This document shows, in pieces, positions 48,406-57,415 of a stretch of 64,000 nucleotides of DNA. Source of the stretch: Anaerolineales bacterium (lineage in GTDB: Bacteria; Chloroflexota; Anaerolineae; Aggregatilineales; J027); contig JACKCI010000001.1 of assembly GCA_020634155.1 (NCBI GenBank), positions 806,001 to 870,000 on the forward strand, written 5' to 3'. Numbering within the stretch: position 1 is the stretch's first letter; each line of letters begins with the position of its first letter. Under the pieces are notes generated by a model. It worked only from the letters and a program-made list of their open reading frames with translations. It was not told the origin of the DNA and did no database searches. The translations under genes and the position numbers were made by a program.

Positions 48406-49773
48406 ATGCAAAACAAACACGCTGTCCAACGCATTCTTTGGCAAATCTTGGTACTCAATATCTTGGTCGCCATTGGCAAGATTGTGGTGGGGGTATTGAC
48501 GGGAGCCATTGCCCTTATCGCCGATGGGGTACATAGCTCATTTGATGGTGCGTCCAATGTGATTGCCCTCATCGCCCAACGTATTGCAGGTCAACCACCG
48601 GATGATGACCACCCTTACGGACATGAACGCTTTGAGACCCTTGCCACCCTTGCCATTGGTGGGTTATTACTCGTCACTGCTTGGGAATTGCTGCAAGTGG
48701 GAATTGAGCGCCTGCTTTCTGGTGGGGAGCCAACCCTGCACCCTGCCCAATTCATAGTGCTGATTGCCACCCTCATCGTCAATATCTTTGTGACAACCTA
48801 TGAGCGCCGCGCCGCCCAACGCTATCATTCGCAGCTATTAGAAGCTGACGCCGCCCATACGGGTTCCGATGTGTGGGTCAGTCTATCCGTATTAGCTAGT
48901 CTCATTGGGGTATGGCTAGGCTGGACATGGCTGGACGCCGCGGTGGCGCTGGTCATTGTAGGGGTTATTGTGCGGGTCGCGTGGCAAATTGTCCAGCGCA
49001 CCACCACCGTGCTAGTTGATGCCGCACCCTTACCTGCGGAAACGCTTGAGAAAGCCATCATTGGCACTCCCGGAGTCACCAAGATAGTCCGTGCGCGTAG
49101 TCGGGGGAGCCAAGACGCCATCCATGTCGATTTAGATGTGGAGGTCGAACCTGTGATTAATGCCGAGGCCACCCACTTGATTAGCGACACCTTACGGGAG
49201 CGTATTCAAGCCGCCTTCCCCACCATAAGCGAGGTTCGCATCCAAGTAACGCCTAATTCTGAGAGCCTACCTGATGTGCTGACTTTAGCGCGGGGAGCCG
49301 CTGATATGCTAGGACTGGGCGTGCATGAGGTCATTGGTGTCACTACTCCAAAGGGCAAAGTCATTGAGATGCATGTTGAGGTGCCGCCGGGGGTGACATT
49401 ACAAGAGGCGCACCAACTGATAGAGTCTCTTGAACATCGCTTGGTTGATTTACCAGATATTGTGGAGGTTGTGACTCACATTGAGCCAGCCGCTAAGGGG
49501 ACAACCCTACCCGCTACTTCACCCGAAGCCACCCGCCTGCATGACGCCGCCCTTGAGGATTTACGAACTCACTTTACCCAAGGACATTGGCATCATTCAA
49601 GCATCCGACGAGATGGGCATGGGGGATATGCTTTTACCACCCATTGCCACCTCCCCGGTGAAATTAGCATTGAAACGGCCCATCAATTGGCTGAGGAGGC
49701 CGAAATTCATCTACGGATGCAGTTCCCACAACTGCACCGTGTCACGATTCATACCGAGCCATTAGGTGACTAG
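48406..49773 (+). CDS. Cation diffusion facilitator (CDF) metal exporter with three C-terminal domains
   Basis: 455 residues; ordinary CDF proteins are about 290-320. Six membrane helices hold the metal motif HSSFDG (with ADGVH before it) in helix 2 and DDDHPYGH in the following loop. After the helices come three successive ~75-residue ferredoxin-like domains: EKAIIGTPGVTKI to VRIQVTP, ADMLGLGVHEVIG to VVTHIEP, and LEDLRTHFTQGHWHHSS to VTIHTEP. Only one is usual. The last contains several His (GHWHHSS, THCH) that could sense metal. It should export Zn2+, Fe2+ or Mn2+ from the cytoplasm by proton antiport. No recognisable metal-regulator gene is adjacent. Confidence 0.88.
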   Translation: MQNKHAVQRILWQILVLNILVAIGKIVVGVLTGAIALIADGVHSSFDGASNVIALIAQRIAGQPPDDDHPYGHERFETLATLAIGGLLLVTAWELLQVGIERLLSGGEPTLHPAQFIVLIATLIVNIFVTTYERRAAQRYHSQLLEADAAHTGSDVWVSLSVLASLIGVWLGWTWLDAAVALVIVGVIVRVAWQIVQRTTTVLVDAAPLPAETLEKAIIGTPGVTKIVRARSRGSQDAIHVDLDVEVEPVINAEATHLISDTLRERIQAAFPTISEVRIQVTPNSESLPDVLTLARGAADMLGLGVHEVIGVTTPKGKVIEMHVEVPPGVTLQEAHQLIESLEHRLVDLPDIVEVVTHIEPAAKGTTLPATSPEATRLHDAALEDLRTHFTQGHWHHSSIRRDGHGGYAFTTHCHLPGEISIETAHQLAEEAEIHLRMQFPQLHRVTIHTEPLGD

Positions 49774-50138
49774 GCTATAGCAATCATACTCCGCGCTAGG
49801 CTTGACAACGCACGTGGGCTAACGGGTTTCATCAAAATCTGGTCAACTTGGTAGGGGCCAAGGTTATCTTTGCTCGTAAAGGCCCGACCCGACACCACAA
49901 TCACGCGGGTCTCAGTGTTCCCTTTGGTCTGTAAATAGTCCAAAATAGCATTCCCCGCGCCATCTTCGAGGCCAAGGTCTAAGACCATGACCGCTGGCTT
50001 GGTATTGAGAAGCACCCGTAATGCATCACTAACCGATGTGACTGACAAACAGGTAAAGCCTGCAATTGCCATATATTTGCTGAATAAGCGGTTTAGGTCT
50101 TTGTCATCCTCAACGATTAAAATAGTTTCGTTTTTCAT
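49770..50138 (-). CDS. Stand-alone response regulator receiver protein
   Basis: 122 residues, one receiver domain: acidic pair in VEDDKDL, phospho-Asp in AVMVLDLGLEDG, and conserved Lys in ILMKPV. There is no output domain, so it relays phosphate or binds a partner. Its end overlaps the CDF gene by four bases in the converging sense. No kinase is adjacent; candidates in the window are the proteins at 31526 and 23362. Confidence 0.9.
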   Translation of the reverse strand: MKNETILIVEDDKDLNRLFSKYMAIAGFTCLSVTSVSDALRVLLNTKPAVMVLDLGLEDGAGNAILDYLQTKGNTETRVIVVSGRAFTSKDNLGPYQVDQILMKPVSPRALSSLARSMIAIA

Positions 50139-50290
50139 TTCCTACCCTCATGTGTTACAGCCACAGTATAAGAAAAAAACCTGTCAGTTAACACTAGAAC
50201 TATGACTACCCATGTGGCTAGGCCACTGTTTAGGTTTTGCAACTTCTCCCAACCCCAACCGTATAGGGACATGAGAAGGAGGTTAAGATT

Positions 50291-50866
50291 ATGGGAATAG
50301 GTGATGCCATTGTAACCGTCGGCTGTCTGGCAGGGTTTATGGTGGCCCTTCCAGCCATTTTGGTTTTTGTGAACCTTGCGTTCATTCGCATTAGTGACCG
50401 CGCAACGGCACGGCTCTCACGGGGGGGTATCGTGCCGTTTTTTGTTGGGTTAATCCCTATTTTGTTTATCGGATTTCCGGCAGGCTTCTTTATTGCCCAA
50501 GGCAGTTTCTTCCAATTTTGCGGCAGCATTTTGATGCTGGGGTTGTTGTTTTACGGTTTCTTGGGTTTAGGCGTGGTGGCACGGTTGGCGGGCCAGCGGC
50601 TCACGGCTCTCTATGACCGCGAAGAAAGCCCTTTTATCCAAACAGTAGCTGGGTCGGTGGTGCTGTCCTTTAGCATCGTTTTTCCGATTATCGGCTGGCT
50701 GGTTGTCCTGCCCTTTTCCATCATCATTGGCACAGGAGCCGTGTTAATGGCAACCATCGGTAACTTCTTTGGCTCTGTCTTTGGCGGTAATCGACGCCAG
50801 CAAGCCTATACCGCCCCGCGTCCGGTTGCCCCGCCCCCCGCCGAGTGGGAAGGCCAACAGCCATGA
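50291..50866 (+). CDS. Membrane protein preceding the DUF1800/DUF1501 pair
   Basis: 191 residues with about four hydrophobic helices (near 8-28, 45-66, 75-95 and 118-150) and a Pro/Ala-rich tail reading APRPVAPPPAEWEGQQP. No known motif. AGAAGGAGG lies just upstream of the ATG. The stop overlaps the next start (ATGA at 50863-50866), so it is translationally coupled to the DUF1800 gene and may be part of the same export or anchoring unit. The 150-base gap upstream is otherwise empty. Confidence 0.65.
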   Translation: MGIGDAIVTVGCLAGFMVALPAILVFVNLAFIRISDRATARLSRGGIVPFFVGLIPILFIGFPAGFFIAQGSFFQFCGSILMLGLLFYGFLGLGVVARLAGQRLTALYDREESPFIQTVAGSVVLSFSIVFPIIGWLVVLPFSIIIGTGAVLMATIGNFFGSVFGGNRRQQAYTAPRPVAPPPAEWEGQQP

Positions 50867-52362
50867 GCGTATCGCGCCGTGCCTTCTTGGGGGCGTTGCT
50901 CGGTACGGTAGCGGTGAGTGGGTGTAGTCAGGCCGTAGACAGGCTAACCCAGCCTAAACTACCTGATAATCTGCTAGTGCCATCAGGTGCTGACCGTCAT
51001 CCCACCGCCCATTTACTTAACCGCGCCACTTATGGCCCCCGCCCCGGTCAAGTTGCTGATGTCGAGCGAGTCGGCAAAGAGCGCTGGCTGCGTCGTCAAC
51101 TCGATTATGACAGCATCAACGACAAAGAAGTGGACTGGAAACTCCGCCGTTTCGATAGTCTCCAGATGCGCTCCGAAGATTTGATGTCCTTTGGGCGCAA
51201 TCAGACCTTTATCGTCAATGAACTCGTGCAGGCCACCATCCTACGGGCCGTCTATTCTAAACGCGAGTTATTCGAGGTGATGGTCGGTTTCTGGAGCGAC
51301 CACTTCAGCATCAACCACTTCAAAGATACCGATACGGTTATCTTCCTCAAGACCATTGACGACCGTGATGTGATTCGGCGGCACGCCCTCAGCAAATTTG
51401 GCGATTTACTCAAAGCCTCGGCCCATAGCCCCGCTATGCTGCACTACTTGGACAACACCGTCAACGAGAAGAGCCACCCCAACGAGAACTACGCCCGTGA
51501 AATCATGGAATTGCATACCTTGGGGGTCGATGGGGGTTATACCGAAACCGACATCCAAGAGGTTGCTCGTTGTTTAACGGGATGGTCAATCAGTGGCCGA
51601 GGTCGTTTCACCTTCCGCGAGGAATGGCATGACGATGGCAAGAAAGTGGTGCTAGGCCAAGAGATACCCGCAGGCGGGGGTCAAAAAGATGGGGATAAGG
51701 TGTTGGATATTTTGATTAACCACCCTAGTACCGCCCGCTTTGTCTCCACTAAGCTGGTGCGGCGCTTTGTCGCCGATGACCCGCCGCCGAACATGATTGA
51801 TGCCTGTGTGCAGACATGGCAAGCGACGGGTGGGGACATCAAGCAAATCCTGTTTACCTTGTTCACCCATCCCGACTTTGAGCAAGCCCCGCCCAAACTC
51901 AAGCGCCCTTATGAATTGCTACTCTCCATCTTGCGAACAACCAATGCCCACTATGATGGTGACGACGGCTTGATTGATTGGCTGGTACGGCTCGGTCATC
52001 GACCCTTTGGCTGGGTGACGCCCGATGGCTTTCCCGATGTGGCTGACATTTGGGCCAACAATCTCTTTGGCTATTGGCAATTGGAAAGAGCCGCCTTGCA
52101 CAATGAACTCTCCGGTGTTGACCTCGATATTTGGGATATTGCCAAGCATGTCGGGGTGGACGACAAAGCCGACAAAATGATTGATTTCTTTGGGCGTATG
52201 TTCTATAACCGCACCCTCAACCCCACCGAGGAGGCCGCTATCAAAGGCTTCTATTCGGACAGTGGGCGCTTTAGCCAAGATTTGAGTAAAGACACGAACC
52301 GCCGACGGATGCTGGATACCCTGATGATTCTCATTGCTGGGCCAGCCTTCCAATATCGTTAA
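50863..52362 (+). CDS. DUF1800-family Tat-exported lipoprotein
   Basis: 499 residues from ATG 50863. Twin-arginine signal SRRAFLGAL with a lipobox-like VSGC near residue 20. Body motifs match DUF1800: TAHLLNRATYGPRPGQ, EVMVGFWSDHFSIN, HPNENYAREIMELHTLGVDGGYTE, EVARCLTGWSI and LVRRFVADDPP. Function unknown, but these proteins are commonly encoded right before a DUF1501 protein, as here. Substrates may include polysaccharides or metal-containing cofactors, since Tat export implies folding in the cytoplasm. The DUF1501 gene follows after 12 bases. Confidence 0.92.
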   Translation: MSVSRRAFLGALLGTVAVSGCSQAVDRLTQPKLPDNLLVPSGADRHPTAHLLNRATYGPRPGQVADVERVGKERWLRRQLDYDSINDKEVDWKLRRFDSLQMRSEDLMSFGRNQTFIVNELVQATILRAVYSKRELFEVMVGFWSDHFSINHFKDTDTVIFLKTIDDRDVIRRHALSKFGDLLKASAHSPAMLHYLDNTVNEKSHPNENYAREIMELHTLGVDGGYTETDIQEVARCLTGWSISGRGRFTFREEWHDDGKKVVLGQEIPAGGGQKDGDKVLDILINHPSTARFVSTKLVRRFVADDPPPNMIDACVQTWQATGGDIKQILFTLFTHPDFEQAPPKLKRPYELLLSILRTTNAHYDGDDGLIDWLVRLGHRPFGWVTPDGFPDVADIWANNLFGYWQLERAALHNELSGVDLDIWDIAKHVGVDDKADKMIDFFGRMFYNRTLNPTEEAAIKGFYSDSGRFSQDLSKDTNRRRMLDTLMILIAGPAFQYR

Positions 52363-52374
52363 GGAGCAGTACCC

Positions 52375-53619
52375 ATGAGCAACACACTAAGCCGCCGTGA
52401 CTTCATCCGTGCCACCGCCGCCGTCAGCGCTTACGGTGCCTTGCGCTCACTCTGGCCGAGTTGGATGCCGCGCTTTGCCTTTGCCAATGAAGGCACCCAA
52501 GGCGGGGATGTCTTGGTCTGTATCTTTCTGCGTGGGGGAGCCGACGCCCTCAATATGGTCGTTCCCTTCGGAGATGATAATTACTACCGCGCCCGTCCCC
52601 TACTCGGCATCAAGCCGCCCGATGCCCGCGGAGAACGCGCCCTTGAACTTGATGATTTCTTTGGGCTAAATAACGACATGCGGGCCATGCAGGAGATTTT
52701 CAAAACAGGCCACATGACCGCCGTGCATGCTTGCGGCTCTCCCAATGCCTCGCGCAGTCATTTTGAGGCAATGGATGTTATCGAGCGCGGCACCGATGGC
52801 GAGACTGGCCCCACCTCTGGCTGGCTCGGACGGCACTTGATGGCAACCGCCCAAGAAGGTGACTCCCCTCTCCGCGCCATCGGATGGAGCGACAAATTGC
52901 AAAAAAGCCTACACGGGTATGTATCCGCTAACGCCCTGCGCTCGATTGCCGACTTTCACCTAACGGGTGATATCGACCTCGCCAATGACATGAGCCTCGC
53001 CCTCACCTCTATGTATGAAACCAGCGCGGCCCCACTCGGCACGGCTGCCAACGCCACCTTGCAGGCTCTTGAAACGGTGCGCCGCATCAACATTGACGAA
53101 TACAAGCCCGCCAACCGCGCCAAATATGATGACAGCGAGTTAGGGCGCGGCCTCAAGCAGACAGCGGCCCTTATCAAAGCCGAGGCAGGTTTAGAGGCAG
53201 CGTGTATTGATCATGGCAACTTCGATACCCATGTCGCCCAAAGCCAACTCCTGCCGCCCTTGCTGACTACCTTTGCCGAGAACCTGCGAGCCTTCCATGA
53301 TGACATGCTCGATTACCTCGACCGTGTAACCGTCGTCGTCATGTCTGAGTTTGGGCGGCGTGTCCAAGAAAATGGCGGGGGTGGAACCGATCATGGGCAT
53401 GGCGGGGTAGTCTATGTCATGAGTAATCATGTAGTTCAGCAGCCCGTCGTGGCACGGTGGCCGGGCCTGAATGCCGATTTCCTTCAAAACGGAGATTTGC
53501 AAATTACGGCAGATTATCGGGATGTCTTAAGTGAGATTCTCAGCAAACGAACAGCCCGGACCGACCTAGGCTTGGTCTTTCCGGGCCATGTTTATCAGCC
53601 GATTGGCGTTTTTGGTTAG
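52375..53619 (+). CDS. DUF1501-family Tat-exported sulfatase-like protein
   Basis: 414 residues. Tat signal SRRDFIRATAAV, then typical motifs of DUF1501: CIFLRGGADALNMVVPFGDDNYY, HACGSPNASRSHFEAMD, and VVVMSEFGRRVQENGGGGTDHGHGG near the C-terminus. The fold is alkaline-phosphatase/sulfatase-like with several conserved Asp/His. Always near DUF1800 in many phyla; the pair likely acts outside the membrane on an unknown substrate. Overlaps the converging DUF2202 gene by four bases. Confidence 0.93.
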   Translation: MSNTLSRRDFIRATAAVSAYGALRSLWPSWMPRFAFANEGTQGGDVLVCIFLRGGADALNMVVPFGDDNYYRARPLLGIKPPDARGERALELDDFFGLNNDMRAMQEIFKTGHMTAVHACGSPNASRSHFEAMDVIERGTDGETGPTSGWLGRHLMATAQEGDSPLRAIGWSDKLQKSLHGYVSANALRSIADFHLTGDIDLANDMSLALTSMYETSAAPLGTAANATLQALETVRRINIDEYKPANRAKYDDSELGRGLKQTAALIKAEAGLEAACIDHGNFDTHVAQSQLLPPLLTTFAENLRAFHDDMLDYLDRVTVVVMSEFGRRVQENGGGGTDHGHGGVVYVMSNHVVQQPVVARWPGLNADFLQNGDLQITADYRDVLSEILSKRTARTDLGLVFPGHVYQPIGVFG

Positions 53620-54206
53620 CCGAGCGCGGCGCAGGCCTCAAACGCTGGTAGATGATTAAACTCCGATGCGTTACGCAGGGCGGTGAAGACTCGCACCAAG
53701 TCGGGGTAGTCGCTGACAGTTTCCAGCCATTCGTCATAGAGATCAAAGTTGGCGATTTCAGCGGCGGCCCCGGCAGCACATGCATCCGCTAGGGTGTCAA
53801 AGGTAGGAACCGTCATAGGTTCAGCTTCGGGTACATCAAGGCCATAGCGCTCAAAGATGCGGACAAGGGCCTGTATATGTTGGCTTTCCGAGTATTGAAT
53901 GGTAGTGAAGGGAGCCACTGCACCAAATTGGTCGATAATCGCACCATAGGTCGCATAGGCATGGTATTCATCCTGAAGCCCCGCTTCCAATGCTTCGATA
54001 GCTTCATCGGTTAGCGGCAAGCCCGTTGATAAGCCTAAACCAGTGCCATCACCGAGACCATTACCGTTACCACCACCGCCGTTGCCACCGCCACCAGCGC
54101 CGCCATTACCTTTACCGCGTCCACCTTGGGCATAGGCGGCTCCAGCACCAACCACTGCCACGACGAGTACCACGATGACGATAGCGAGTAACCATTTCTT
54201 GTTCAT
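53616..54206 (-). CDS. Secreted DUF2202 ferritin-like protein
   Basis: 196 residues with an N-terminal signal or membrane helix and a 40-residue Gly/Asn-rich linker. The domain (about 65-195) is helical with ferritin-like acidic/His positions: EAGLQDEYHAYATYGAII, YSESQHIQALVRIFERYGL, GAAAEIANFDLYDEWL, LRNASEFNHLPAFEAC. These suggest a di-iron site. DUF2202 proteins are secreted and of unknown role, perhaps iron storage or redox. Convergent with the DUF1501 gene. Confidence 0.85.
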   Translation of the reverse strand: MNKKWLLAIVIVVLVVAVVGAGAAYAQGGRGKGNGGAGGGGNGGGGNGNGLGDGTGLGLSTGLPLTDEAIEALEAGLQDEYHAYATYGAIIDQFGAVAPFTTIQYSESQHIQALVRIFERYGLDVPEAEPMTVPTFDTLADACAAGAAAEIANFDLYDEWLETVSDYPDLVRVFTALRNASEFNHLPAFEACAALG

Positions 54207-54284
54207 CAGTTTTCCTTCCCTTTCTGTTGTGCAATACTATAGACCTTGATTATGTGAAACTCATGTGGACAGTGTTTGTGACCT

Positions 54285-55082
54285 ATGTCTATTCCAACTC
54301 AAGCAATTCTTCAACACCTTGACCTTGCACGACAGACGCCTAGCCTAGATTATCTCAACGCCATCTTAGTGGCATGGAGCGCCCGCATTCCTTGGGAAAC
54401 AGCCTCGCGCATTGCACGCCACCAACAAGACGGCACCGCCGCTGACTATGCCCGTTTTCCGTCGCAGTTCTTTGCTGATGCACTCGATTACAGCACGGGC
54501 GGCACCTGTTTTGAGACCAATCTCGCCCTGCGTGCCTTGTTAACCGACCTTGGCTTTACAAGCGCCCTGCACTTCTGCGATATGGAGACTCCCACCATTA
54601 ACCCGCATTGTGCGCTCACCGTAGAGCTTGAAAGCGGCACCTATCTTGCTGATATGGGCTATCCAATACCGAATGCTTTGCGGCTAGATGACACCGAAAC
54701 CACCCGCATTTTGACACCCGCCTATGCCTTCCGTGCCATTCCTCACTTTAATCATCGCTGGGAGGTAAGGCGCGAGGCAACTGGTTATGAGAGCCAAAGC
54801 TTTGTCTTGAAAGGTGAGCCAATTGATGAGGAGACCTTCAAAGCACGCCTTATCCGCGACCACGAACCCGACGGCCTGTTCCTTGATGAAGTCATCATCT
54901 CCAAAACAACAGGGGCGGGTATGTTACGCTATAGTCCTGACAAGGGCTTGGTCATCCGCACCCATGAGGCCGAGGTGAGCGTCCCGCTTCTGCCGCAGGA
55001 ACAGGCCAATCTTGTTGAGGCTCTCAGCCGACGCTTTGACCTGAGTAGCCATATACTGGCAATCGCACTCAACCAAAAATGA
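54285..55082 (+). CDS. Arylamine N-acetyltransferase-like protein
   Basis: 265 residues, typical NAT length. The catalytic triad is placed as Cys75 in STGGTCFETNLAL, His108 in NPHCALTV and Asp123 in YLADMGYP. NATs transfer acetyl or other acyl groups from CoA to arylamines or to polyketide precursors. The family's usual RGGxCFExN is changed to TGGTCFETN, with Arg lost. The next gene, an aldo/keto reductase, starts 39 bases downstream on the same strand. Function in this organism is open. Confidence 0.82.
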   Translation: MSIPTQAILQHLDLARQTPSLDYLNAILVAWSARIPWETASRIARHQQDGTAADYARFPSQFFADALDYSTGGTCFETNLALRALLTDLGFTSALHFCDMETPTINPHCALTVELESGTYLADMGYPIPNALRLDDTETTRILTPAYAFRAIPHFNHRWEVRREATGYESQSFVLKGEPIDEETFKARLIRDHEPDGLFLDEVIISKTTGAGMLRYSPDKGLVIRTHEAEVSVPLLPQEQANLVEALSRRFDLSSHILAIALNQK

Positions 55083-55121
55083 GGTACAATTACCGCGCAT
55101 TTTTGAAGGGAAGAGGCATTC

Positions 55122-56099
55122 ATGGATTATCGTAAACTCGGACAAACAGGCCTTAAAGTCAGTGAATTGTGCCTTGGCACCATGACCTTCCGCTGGACTT
55201 CCACCGAGGAAGAGTCACTGGCTGTCCTCAATCGGGCATGGGAAGCGGGCATCAACTTCATTGACACCGCCGATGTCTATAGCCGTTGGGCCGAGGGCAA
55301 CACCGGGGGCGTTGCGGAAACCATCATCGGTAAGTGGCTCAAAGACAAACCGCGTGATGAGGTGGTGATTGCCACCAAGGTACGCGGGCGCATGTGGGAT
55401 GGCCCCAATGGGGAAGGCCTCAGTCGCCAACACATCATGCTGGCTGTTGAACACAGTCTACGCCGCCTTGGGATCGAAGCCATTGACCTTTACCAAGTCC
55501 ATGCTCCGGACTGGGATACCCCACTAGAGGAGACTCTACACGCCCTTGATGATCTCGTGCGTCAAGGCAAAGTGCGCTATATCGGGGCCAGCAATTACCG
55601 TGCATGGCTGCTGATGAAAGCACTGTGGGTTAGTGATGCACAGGGCTATACCCGCTTCGATAGCATCCAACCCCATTATCACTTGCTCAATCGGGCCGAA
55701 GTCGAACCTGACATTGCCGCCGTGTGCCTTGAAGAAGGTATCGGCATGATTCCCTATAGCCCCTTGGCAGGTGGCTTTTTGACTGGCAAGTATAGCCGTG
55801 ACCATACCCCAACCGACTCACGGGGAGCCAATAACAACCGCATGGCCCGTTATATGACTGAGCAAGGCTGGGCAACCTTAGACTTGATTCGAGAGATGGG
55901 GCAAGGCTATGGCAAGACCCCGGCCCAAGTCGCCCTTGGCTGGTTACAAAGCCTCCCGTTCATGACCTCACCGATTATCGGGGCCAACCGCGTTGAACAA
56001 CTTGACGAGTTGTTGGGCGCGGTGGGCTTCCGCTTGACAGAAGATGACATGCAGCGTATTGATAATTTACAGAATACCGATAGAAATTGGAGAAAATAA
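55122..56099 (+). CDS. Aldo/keto reductase
   Basis: 325 residues with the AKR (beta/alpha)8 signature: MDYRKLGQTGLKVSELCLGTMTF, NFIDTADVYSRW with catalytic Asp and Tyr, VVIATKVRGR with Lys, and DLYQVHAPD with His. An NADPH-binding GANRVEQLDELLGA block lies near the C-terminus. It reduces carbonyl compounds with NADPH in the cytoplasm. Closest in style to the YajO/Tas-like or MocA group with no fixed substrate. It probably forms an operon with the HEAT-repeat gene five bases downstream and the epimerase after that. Confidence 0.93.
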   Translation: MDYRKLGQTGLKVSELCLGTMTFRWTSTEEESLAVLNRAWEAGINFIDTADVYSRWAEGNTGGVAETIIGKWLKDKPRDEVVIATKVRGRMWDGPNGEGLSRQHIMLAVEHSLRRLGIEAIDLYQVHAPDWDTPLEETLHALDDLVRQGKVRYIGASNYRAWLLMKALWVSDAQGYTRFDSIQPHYHLLNRAEVEPDIAAVCLEEGIGMIPYSPLAGGFLTGKYSRDHTPTDSRGANNNRMARYMTEQGWATLDLIREMGQGYGKTPAQVALGWLQSLPFMTSPIIGANRVEQLDELLGAVGFRLTEDDMQRIDNLQNTDRNWRK

Positions 56100-56104
56100 C
56101 GACC

Positions 56105-56401
56105 ATGGGTGTTACAAATCTGGGTGACTTACTCGCCAACAGCCGCAAAGAACGCACCAACAAAGAAGGCCAATATCAAGATATTGTGCAGCACCTACGC
56201 GATGCACTCAAAGATGGTGAGGCAGAAGTACGCGCTGCTGCCGCCAAAGCCCTTGGCAGCATTGGCGACACCCGTACCATTGAGGACTTGAAAGAAGCGC
56301 TCAAAGACGAAAGCGCTGAAGTACGCGCCGCTGCGGTGGAAGCTCTAGGCAAGATTGGGGCCACCATGAAGCATACGATTGAAGTCAACGCCAATCTCTA
56401 G
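56105..56401 (+). CDS. Small HEAT-repeat protein
   Basis: 98 residues from ATG 56105; an in-frame TTG at 56087 would overlap the aldo/keto reductase. Two HEAT-like repeats occur: LRDALKDGEAEVRAAAAKALGSIGD and LKEALKDESAEVRAAAVEALGKIGA, the PBS-lyase-type form. Such short repeats bind other proteins. It lies between the aldo/keto reductase and the epimerase, both within 11 bases, so it may scaffold one of them. Its short length suggests one domain of a larger complex. Confidence 0.78.
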   Translation: MGVTNLGDLLANSRKERTNKEGQYQDIVQHLRDALKDGEAEVRAAAAKALGSIGDTRTIEDLKEALKDESAEVRAAAVEALGKIGATMKHTIEVNANL

Positions 56402-56411
56402 GAGCAAGCTT

Positions 56412-57365
56412 TTGGCTACACTCATTACAGGCGGGGCGGGCTTTATTGGGAGCCATGTCGCCCAACGTCTTTTAGCACAAGGGGAGCGGGTCGTCATCCT
56501 TGATAACTTCAATGACTACTACGACCCAGCCCTCAAACGCCTCAATATCCAACGTCTTGGCAATCACCCCAATCTGGTGGTCATTGAAGGCGATATACGT
56601 GATGCCGAACTGGTAAACCGTATCTTCGCTGAACAGAGCATCTCACGGGTTGCCCATCTAGCAGCCATGGCTGGTGTGCGCTTTAGCGTGCATGAGACGC
56701 CGCTATATGTTGCGGTCAATCTCATCGGCTCCATGAATCTATTTGAGGCCGCCGCCGCACAGGAGGTCAAGCACTTTGTCCTCGCCTCGACCTCATCGGT
56801 CTATGGCAAAACTGAGGTGCTGCCCTTTGTCGAAACCGATACCGCTGACCGTCCCCTTGCCGCCTACCCCGCCAGCAAACGCGCCGCCGAGATGCTAGGG
56901 CATACCTACTATCACCTGCACGCCATGAACGTCACCGTATTACGGTTCTTCAATGTCTATGGCCCCGCCGGACGCCCCGACATGATGCCCATGCAGTTGA
57001 TGGAAGCCACCCTTAGCGGGCGGGTAATGAAGCTTTTTAATGGCGGGGATATTCACCGCGACTGGACATTTATCGAGGATACTGTTTCCGGTGTCGTCAG
57101 CGCCCTTGAGCGTCCATTGGGCTATGAAGTCATCAATCTGGGGGTGGGTAATCCCATCTCGTTGATGGAAATGGTTGAAGCCGTTGAGGAGTTTTCAGGG
57201 CGCACAATTAACTGGGAGCCTGTCGAGACTCCACTGAGTGACCCGCCGATTACCTTCTGCAATAACGAGAAGGCCCGACGCTTGCTAGACTTTAATCCTC
57301 AAGTGTCAGTGCATGAGGGCTTGAGACTCACGTGGGACTGGTTCCGCCAGTGGAAAAAACTCTAA
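56412..57365 (+). CDS. NAD-dependent UDP-sugar epimerase (UDP-glucuronate 4-epimerase-like)
   Basis: 317 residues from TTG 56412: AGGAG at 56400-56404 overlaps the stop of the HEAT gene and lies seven bases away, so earlier in-frame starts are rejected. Extended SDR: TGGAGFIGSHVAQRLL, STSSVYGK, catalytic Tyr in AAYPASKRAAE and FFNVYGPAGRPDMMP. The DMM and RDWTFIEDTV segments are typical of UDP-glucuronate 4-epimerases. Provides sugar nucleotides for surface polysaccharide. A hairpin terminator follows. Confidence 0.88.
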   Translation: MATLITGGAGFIGSHVAQRLLAQGERVVILDNFNDYYDPALKRLNIQRLGNHPNLVVIEGDIRDAELVNRIFAEQSISRVAHLAAMAGVRFSVHETPLYVAVNLIGSMNLFEAAAAQEVKHFVLASTSSVYGKTEVLPFVETDTADRPLAAYPASKRAAEMLGHTYYHLHAMNVTVLRFFNVYGPAGRPDMMPMQLMEATLSGRVMKLFNGGDIHRDWTFIEDTVSGVVSALERPLGYEVINLGVGNPISLMEMVEAVEEFSGRTINWEPVETPLSDPPITFCNNEKARRLLDFNPQVSVHEGLRLTWDWFRQWKKL

Positions 57366-57370
57366 AAAAC

Positions 57371-57404
57371 AGCGGCTCCCCTATCACATGACAGAGGAGC
57401 CGTT
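57371..57404. terminator. Bidirectional terminator between epimerase and dprE2
   Basis: AGCGGCTCC (57371-57379) pairs with GGAGCCGTT (57396-57404), nine base pairs with a 16-base loop. On the minus strand it is followed by GTTTTTTAG, and on the plus strand by AGCTTTTCC, so it can serve both converging genes. Confidence 0.7.
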
Positions 57405-57415
57405 AGCTTTTCCCC

